Positions 59,718-64,000 of a stretch of 64,000 nucleotides of DNA are shown piece after piece. Where the stretch lies: NCBI GenBank assembly GCA_937982065.1, contig CALJMO010000052.1, positions 248,001-312,000 on the forward strand, read 5' to 3'. The stretch is from an uncultured Collinsella sp. (GTDB taxonomy: Bacteria; Actinomycetota; Coriobacteriia; Coriobacteriales; Coriobacteriaceae). The position numbers were made by a program, and so were the translations under genes. Below the pieces are notes generated by a model. The model was not told where the DNA came from. It made no database searches and worked only from the letters and a program-made list of their open reading frames with translations. The stretch's first letter is position 1; each line of letters starts with the position of its first letter.

Positions 59718-62531
59718 TTACCCCGTGTTCTGCAGTCCTGCCGAGACGCCGGTCACAGTCGAAAGAATCAGGCTCGTGTACTCGGCCTTCTTCTCCTCGG
59801 CCATCTCGTCCTGGTTCATACGCACCTCGCGAAGGGCACGGACCTGGGCGATGGACAGAGCGTCGACGTAGGGGTTACGCACGCGAACGGCGCAACCGAG
59901 CACGCGGCGGCGCTGCAGTGGCCACTCGTCACCGACGATGGCAAGGACCCACTTACGCGTGAGCTGCATCTCGGTAAAGACCTTCTCGGACAGATCCTGG
60001 CGATCGCCCAGGTGCAGATACATCTTGGCGATGCGCTGGTCGGTCTTGGCGATCGACATCTCGATGTTGTCGATGAACGTGCGGAAGAACGGCCACTCCT
60101 GGTAGGCAGCCTTGAGCTGGTCAAGATCGCCAAGCTGCTCGCAGGCGGTGCCCAGACCGTACCAAGCGGCCAGGTTAATGCGCGCCTGGCTCCAGCTGAA
60201 GATCCACGGGATGGTACGCAGGTCGTCGAGCGACTTGGCACCCAAGCCGCGCTTGGCAGGACGCGAGCCGATCGGCAGCAGACCGACCTCGGTCAGCGGC
60301 GTCACGGTCGAGAACCACGGTGTAAAGTCCTCGGTGTTCAGCAGGTCCAGATAGCGCTCGTGGCTTGCGGCGTTGAGCTTCTCGGCCATATCCCAGAACT
60401 TCTGAGTGGTCTCGGTGTTAGTCTTCTCGACACTCGGGGCCGACTGCAAAAGCGTTGCAGCAGCAACGGACTCAACATGGCGCTGAGCCAGCGTGCGGTT
60501 GCCGTAACGGGCAAAGATGACCTCGCCCTGCTCGGTGAGCTTAAAGAAGCAGTTGACCGAACCCTTGGGCTGCGCCAGCACGGCCTTGTTGGCCGGGCCG
60601 CCGCCACGGCCCACGGCACCGCCGCGACCGTGCATGAGCACCAGGTCGATATCGTTCTTCTCGGCCCACTTGGCGATGCGCTCCTGCGCGGAGTGCAGTG
60701 CGAGCATGGCCGTGGTAGGACCGGCGTCCTTGGAGGAGTCGGAATAGCCCAGCATAACCTCCATGCGGCGGTTGGTCTGGGCAAGGCGCTTTTGCACCAC
60801 GGGCAGCGTAAGCATCTGGTCGAGCACGTCAACGCAGCCCTCGAGGTCCTCGAGCTGCTCGAACAGCGGGATCACGTCGAGCTCGGGAACGTCTTCCTCG
60901 TGTGCGAAGGACAGGTGGGCCAGCTCAAAGACGTCGGCCACATGCTGGGCACTCTTGGTAAACGAGATGATGTAGCGGTGCGCCATCTTCTTGCCGTAGC
61001 GCTTTTGGATGGAACCGATGGCACGGAAGGTGTCGATGACCTCGCGCGTCATGGGCTGCAGGTCACCATGGATACCGTTCTCGTGGATATCCTTGAGGGC
61101 GCGGGCGTGCACCACGGAGTGCTGACGGAACTCCATCTCGACCATGTGGAAGCCGAAGGACTCGACCTGCCAGATGATGGTCTGGACCGGGCCGTAGGCA
61201 GCACGGACGGCACCGCAGGCAGCAAGCGAACGCTGGACGACGCGCAGGTCATCCAGGAACTCGTCGGCGCTGTGGTACATGGTGTCGGTGATACGGCGCA
61301 CGGTGGCGTTCAGACGGTCGGCCATGACGAGCATGACGGCGCGATGCGGCTCGTGCTCGGAGATCAGCTCGGCGCGGGCCGTGTACTGGGTGCTCATCTC
61401 GACCTGATGGTTCCACAGGTTGATGAGCTCGGCCGACGGCTTGCTGTAGGTGGCCTCGAGCGTGAGGTTGCGGCCGATGCGACGGCACTTGTCCTCGAGC
61501 TTGAGCACCATGTGGGTGAAGTACTTGGCGGCGACCTCACGGCTCACCTTGGCGGTGACGTTGGGGTTACCGTCGCGGTCGGAACCGATCCAGCTGCCGG
61601 GATGGAAGAACGCCGGGCACAGCGGCGGCACGGTACCGGCCTTGTCGCCCAGCACCCAGTCGTCAAAACGACGATAGATGACGGGGATAACGTCGAACAG
61701 CGTGTTATCAAAGATGTCGATGATGGTATCGGCTTCCTCGACCGGCGTGGGCTTCTTGAGCGCGATGGGGCTCGTACGCACCAGGGCGTCGATCTCCTGC
61801 AGCATATGGCGCTCGTTCTCCACCAGGTCGGAGCCGCCCAAACGCGGACGCTCCTCCAGCAGGTTGGAGATACGGCGAATCTTGCCCTCGACGGCCTTAC
61901 GACGGGCCTCGGTGGGATGTGCGGTAAAGACAGGGTGGAACTCGAGCTTGCCGAGCAGCTCATTGGCACCCTCGACGCCCATCTCGTTTACCAACTGGTG
62001 ATAGGCGACGGTGAGTTCGTTGGCGGGATCGACCTCGGTATCGGTCGATGCGCCGGCCTCGCGCTCGCGCAGCTGCGCCACACGGTAGTTCTCCTCCGAC
62101 AGGTTTGCCAAGTGGAAGAAGCTCGTAAAGGCGCGAACGATGACCTGCTGCTTATCAAGCGGCAGGCTGTCAATCAGATCGACGACTTCGCGAAACGCCA
62201 CGGCGGTGGGCTCGTCGGCAGTGGGCACGCCCTGTTCGTCAACGGACTCGTCGGCAGCGCGGCTACCGGGGTTGCCAGCATTGGCCACAATCTCGGCTGT
62301 CAAAATCTTGTCGAACAGGTCCGCGATCTCGGGATCATACTCGCTAAGCACACGACGTTCCAGGCGCAGGAACAGCGCCAGATTATCGCGCAGCTCCTCG
62401 GGGATCTCGATCTCGGCGAGACGCTCCCTGGACTCGGCATTCGAGCCGATTCGGTTAACGAGGCGGTTGACCACGGCAGCGACGCGCGCCGCGGCTTCGG
62501 GTACAGACTGGTTGCTTAGGTTCTCAGCCAC
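59718..62531 (-). CDS. ppc: Phosphoenolpyruvate carboxylase
   Basis: A 937-residue enzyme fixing bicarbonate onto PEP to give oxaloacetate. It has VFTAHPTEARRKAV with the catalytic His, GYSDSSKDAGPTTA, LMHGRGGAVGRGGGP and the invariant C-terminal QNTG. GTG at 62531 is chosen because GGGAGG lies 4-5 nt upstream; the ATG 12 nt earlier is almost touching its own ribosome site. It is monocistronic and probably anaplerotic in a fermentative metabolism. Confidence 0.95.
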   Translation of the reverse strand: MAENLSNQSVPEAAARVAAVVNRLVNRIGSNAESRERLAEIEIPEELRDNLALFLRLERRVLSEYDPEIADLFDKILTAEIVANAGNPGSRAADESVDEQGVPTADEPTAVAFREVVDLIDSLPLDKQQVIVRAFTSFFHLANLSEENYRVAQLREREAGASTDTEVDPANELTVAYHQLVNEMGVEGANELLGKLEFHPVFTAHPTEARRKAVEGKIRRISNLLEERPRLGGSDLVENERHMLQEIDALVRTSPIALKKPTPVEEADTIIDIFDNTLFDVIPVIYRRFDDWVLGDKAGTVPPLCPAFFHPGSWIGSDRDGNPNVTAKVSREVAAKYFTHMVLKLEDKCRRIGRNLTLEATYSKPSAELINLWNHQVEMSTQYTARAELISEHEPHRAVMLVMADRLNATVRRITDTMYHSADEFLDDLRVVQRSLAACGAVRAAYGPVQTIIWQVESFGFHMVEMEFRQHSVVHARALKDIHENGIHGDLQPMTREVIDTFRAIGSIQKRYGKKMAHRYIISFTKSAQHVADVFELAHLSFAHEEDVPELDVIPLFEQLEDLEGCVDVLDQMLTLPVVQKRLAQTNRRMEVMLGYSDSSKDAGPTTAMLALHSAQERIAKWAEKNDIDLVLMHGRGGAVGRGGGPANKAVLAQPKGSVNCFFKLTEQGEVIFARYGNRTLAQRHVESVAAATLLQSAPSVEKTNTETTQKFWDMAEKLNAASHERYLDLLNTEDFTPWFSTVTPLTEVGLLPIGSRPAKRGLGAKSLDDLRTIPWIFSWSQARINLAAWYGLGTACEQLGDLDQLKAAYQEWPFFRTFIDNIEMSIAKTDQRIAKMYLHLGDRQDLSEKVFTEMQLTRKWVLAIVGDEWPLQRRRVLGCAVRVRNPYVDALSIAQVRALREVRMNQDEMAEEKKAEYTSLILSTVTGVSAGLQNTG

Positions 62532-62591
62532 GTTTCCTCCCATTCCTCCTTCTATGCACGTAACATGCGGTATTCATTATAGGCGCTTGAG

Positions 62592-62635
62592 AAATACTTT
62601 CGACACTGATTGCGCTTTACCACACAAAAGTATTT
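62592..62635 (-). promoter_or_regulatory. AAATACTTT/AAAGTATTT dyad upstream of ppc
   Basis: Perfect 9-bp arms (62592-62600, 62627-62635), 60-105 nt before the ppc start, in an A/T-rich stretch. It is a candidate operator or promoter. Confidence 0.45.
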
Positions 62636-62789
62636 TCTGCATTGCAAGGGTTTTTGCCCCAAATGGTCGTATTTCTCGGTGGGCGGCATATGCAAACGAG
62701 GGCATTCCGCATAAATGCGAAACACCCCCGTAACAATAGCTCGTCGCGAGCGGGACATGTTAGCGGGTCCGCAGCTCAAAAATCATGCG

Positions 62790-64000
62790 CTACAGACGCT
62801 CGCGAACCGCCTCGACGACGTTGGCCAGATCGGCAAGAACCTCTTCGTGGCTCTCCATGTCGCGCACCTTGACCTTGCCGGCGGCAAGCTCGTCGCCGCC
62901 CAGGACCAAGATGAGCTTGGCGCCCACCTTATCGGCCTGCTTAAACTGGGCTTTGAGCGAACGGCCCTGATAGTCGGCCTCGGTCACGATGCCTGCGGCG
63001 CGAAGCTCCTGCGTAATGGCAAAGACGTTCTGGCGCAGCTCCTTGCCTGCGTTGGCGACATAGACGCACGGGGCCTCCTCGGCACCCAGATCGCTGCCAA
63101 AGGCCTGCAGGGCCAGCAGGGCGCGCTCAAAACCGACGGCAAAGCCGACGCCTGCCGTGGGCTTGCCACCCTCGAGCTCGACCAGGCCGTCGTAGCGGCC
63201 GCCGCCGCCGATGGAGCCGACGCCGGCGCCAGGGGCCTCGACCTCAAAGACAGTACGGGTGTAGTAGTCCAGGCCGCGCACCAAGGTGGGATCCTCGACA
63301 TACTCGATACCGGCGGTATCCAAATAGCGCTTGACCTGCTCGTAGTGCTCGCGGCACTCGTCGCACAGGTTGTCGCCCATCAGCGGGGCGTCGGCCATGA
63401 TCTCACGGCAATGGTCGTTCTTGCAGTCGAAGGCGCGCAGCGGGTTGAGCTCGGCGCGCTCGCGGCACTCGTCACACATCTCGTCTGCGTGATCGAGGAT
63501 GAACTGCTTGACCTGCTCGCGGTAAGCCGGACGGCACTGGGCGTCACCCATCGAGTTGATGAGCAGACGAAGCTTGGAAAGATCGAAGCCCAGGCGCTTG
63601 TAGAACTCCATGAGCATGATGATGCACTCGGCGTCTGCCGCCGGATCGGGAGCGCCGAGCCACTCGATGCCCACCTGGTGGAACTGGCGCAGGCGGCCCT
63701 TCTGGGGACGCTCGCCGCGGAACATGGCCTCGGCGTAGTAAGCCTTAAACGGCGTGGAGCCCTGGGGCACCAGATTGTTCTCGACGACGGCGCGCACCAC
63801 GCCGGCCGTGCCCTCGGGGCGAAGTGCCAGGCGCTGCTTGGGCTTGAGTTTGGTGTCGGTGCCCTCGGTAAAGACGCGCTCCAGGTTGGCACCGCTGAAC
63901 ACGCGGAACATTTCCTTGCGCACGACGTCGGTCGACTGGCCGATACCGTGGACAAACACGTCAACCTGCTCGATCGCGGGCGTCTCGATGGGTTTAAAAC
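62790..64000 (-). CDS. hisS: Histidyl-tRNA synthetase, 3' part (start outside the window)
   Basis: At least 403 residues of a class II synthetase. The frame runs open to the window edge with motif 1 (PIETPAIEQVDVFVHGIGQS). Motif 2 is RGERPQKGRLRQFHQVGIE, the HisA motif LVRGLDYYTRTVFE is present, and the C-terminal anticodon-binding domain ends VVEAVRERL. A Cys-rich insertion (CDECRERAELNPLRAFDCKN...CDECREHY) may bind zinc; it occurs in several bacterial HisRS. Only the first 20-odd residues are missing. Confidence 0.95.
   Translation of the reverse strand, partial: FKPIETPAIEQVDVFVHGIGQSTDVVRKEMFRVFSGANLERVFTEGTDTKLKPKQRLALRPEGTAGVVRAVVENNLVPQGSTPFKAYYAEAMFRGERPQKGRLRQFHQVGIEWLGAPDPAADAECIIMLMEFYKRLGFDLSKLRLLINSMGDAQCRPAYREQVKQFILDHADEMCDECRERAELNPLRAFDCKNDHCREIMADAPLMGDNLCDECREHYEQVKRYLDTAGIEYVEDPTLVRGLDYYTRTVFEVEAPGAGVGSIGGGGRYDGLVELEGGKPTAGVGFAVGFERALLALQAFGSDLGAEEAPCVYVANAGKELRQNVFAITQELRAAGIVTEADYQGRSLKAQFKQADKVGAKLILVLGGDELAAGKVKVRDMESHEEVLADLANVVEAVRERL

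Overview
The window looks like chromosome of a Collinsella-type bacterium (Actinobacteriota, Coriobacteriia). The GC content is high, with strongly G/C-biased third codon positions. It combines an indirect-pathway gatCAB, SpaA-type sortase pili, an orphan GlnR-like regulator beside glutamine synthetase, a lar locus and FeoAAB. This assignment is inferred from gene content only; no rRNA or tRNA gene was found.

Layout. 1-10 kb: PIN/RelB toxin-antitoxin (TA) pair, a P1B ATPase with a DUF6110-type partner, a heterodimeric ABC exporter divergent from an AraC regulator, and a DUF4143 ATPase behind an unusual repeat/dyad operator. 10-14 kb: gatC-gatA-gatB. 14-25 kb: a pilus locus (tip adhesin, minor pilin, backbone pilin) separated from its likely class C sortase by an AbiE-like TA pair and a duplicated convergent small-toxin/antisense-RNA module. 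25-31 kb: Cof-type hydrolase, MFS transporter, molybdopterin genes (moaA, moaC-mobB fusion) and a DUF559-like nuclease/regulator. 31-35 kb: MATE exporter with a MerR-type promoter, a broken ParE with its Phd antitoxin, and a PIN/Phd pair. 35-43 kb: ligA, htrA, glnR-like, glnA, LacI and GntR regulators. 43-51 kb: AAA ATPase behind six in-phase 10-bp repeats, OYE-family oxidoreductase, feoA-feoA-feoB with a Cys-rich partner, and an HPr-like protein with Asp46. 51-64 kb: aspS, serB, the lar locus (larB, short larC, tetR facing larD, larA), ppc and the 3' part of hisS.

Functional links. (1) An AGTTA(A/G)CC-like motif recurs at the P1B ATPase, ABC exporter, feoA and FeoB-partner promoters, with a related dyad before feoB; this suggests one iron regulon. 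(2) GlnR-box-like sites upstream of glnA fit the GlnR-like regulator encoded just after it. (3) LarA, LarB, short LarC and a LarD-like channel form a lactate racemization unit, but LarE and the LarC C-terminal domain are not here.

The most unusual content is non-coding. A family of long nested palindromes lies 3' of gatB, larD and ppc; two of them share a core with compensatory stem changes but have unrelated outer arms. Two further intergenic repeat families occur, one always just after stop codons. There is also a 62-bp tandem hairpin array, and a duplicated type-I-like toxin/antisense-RNA cassette in which the second toxin copy is decapitated.
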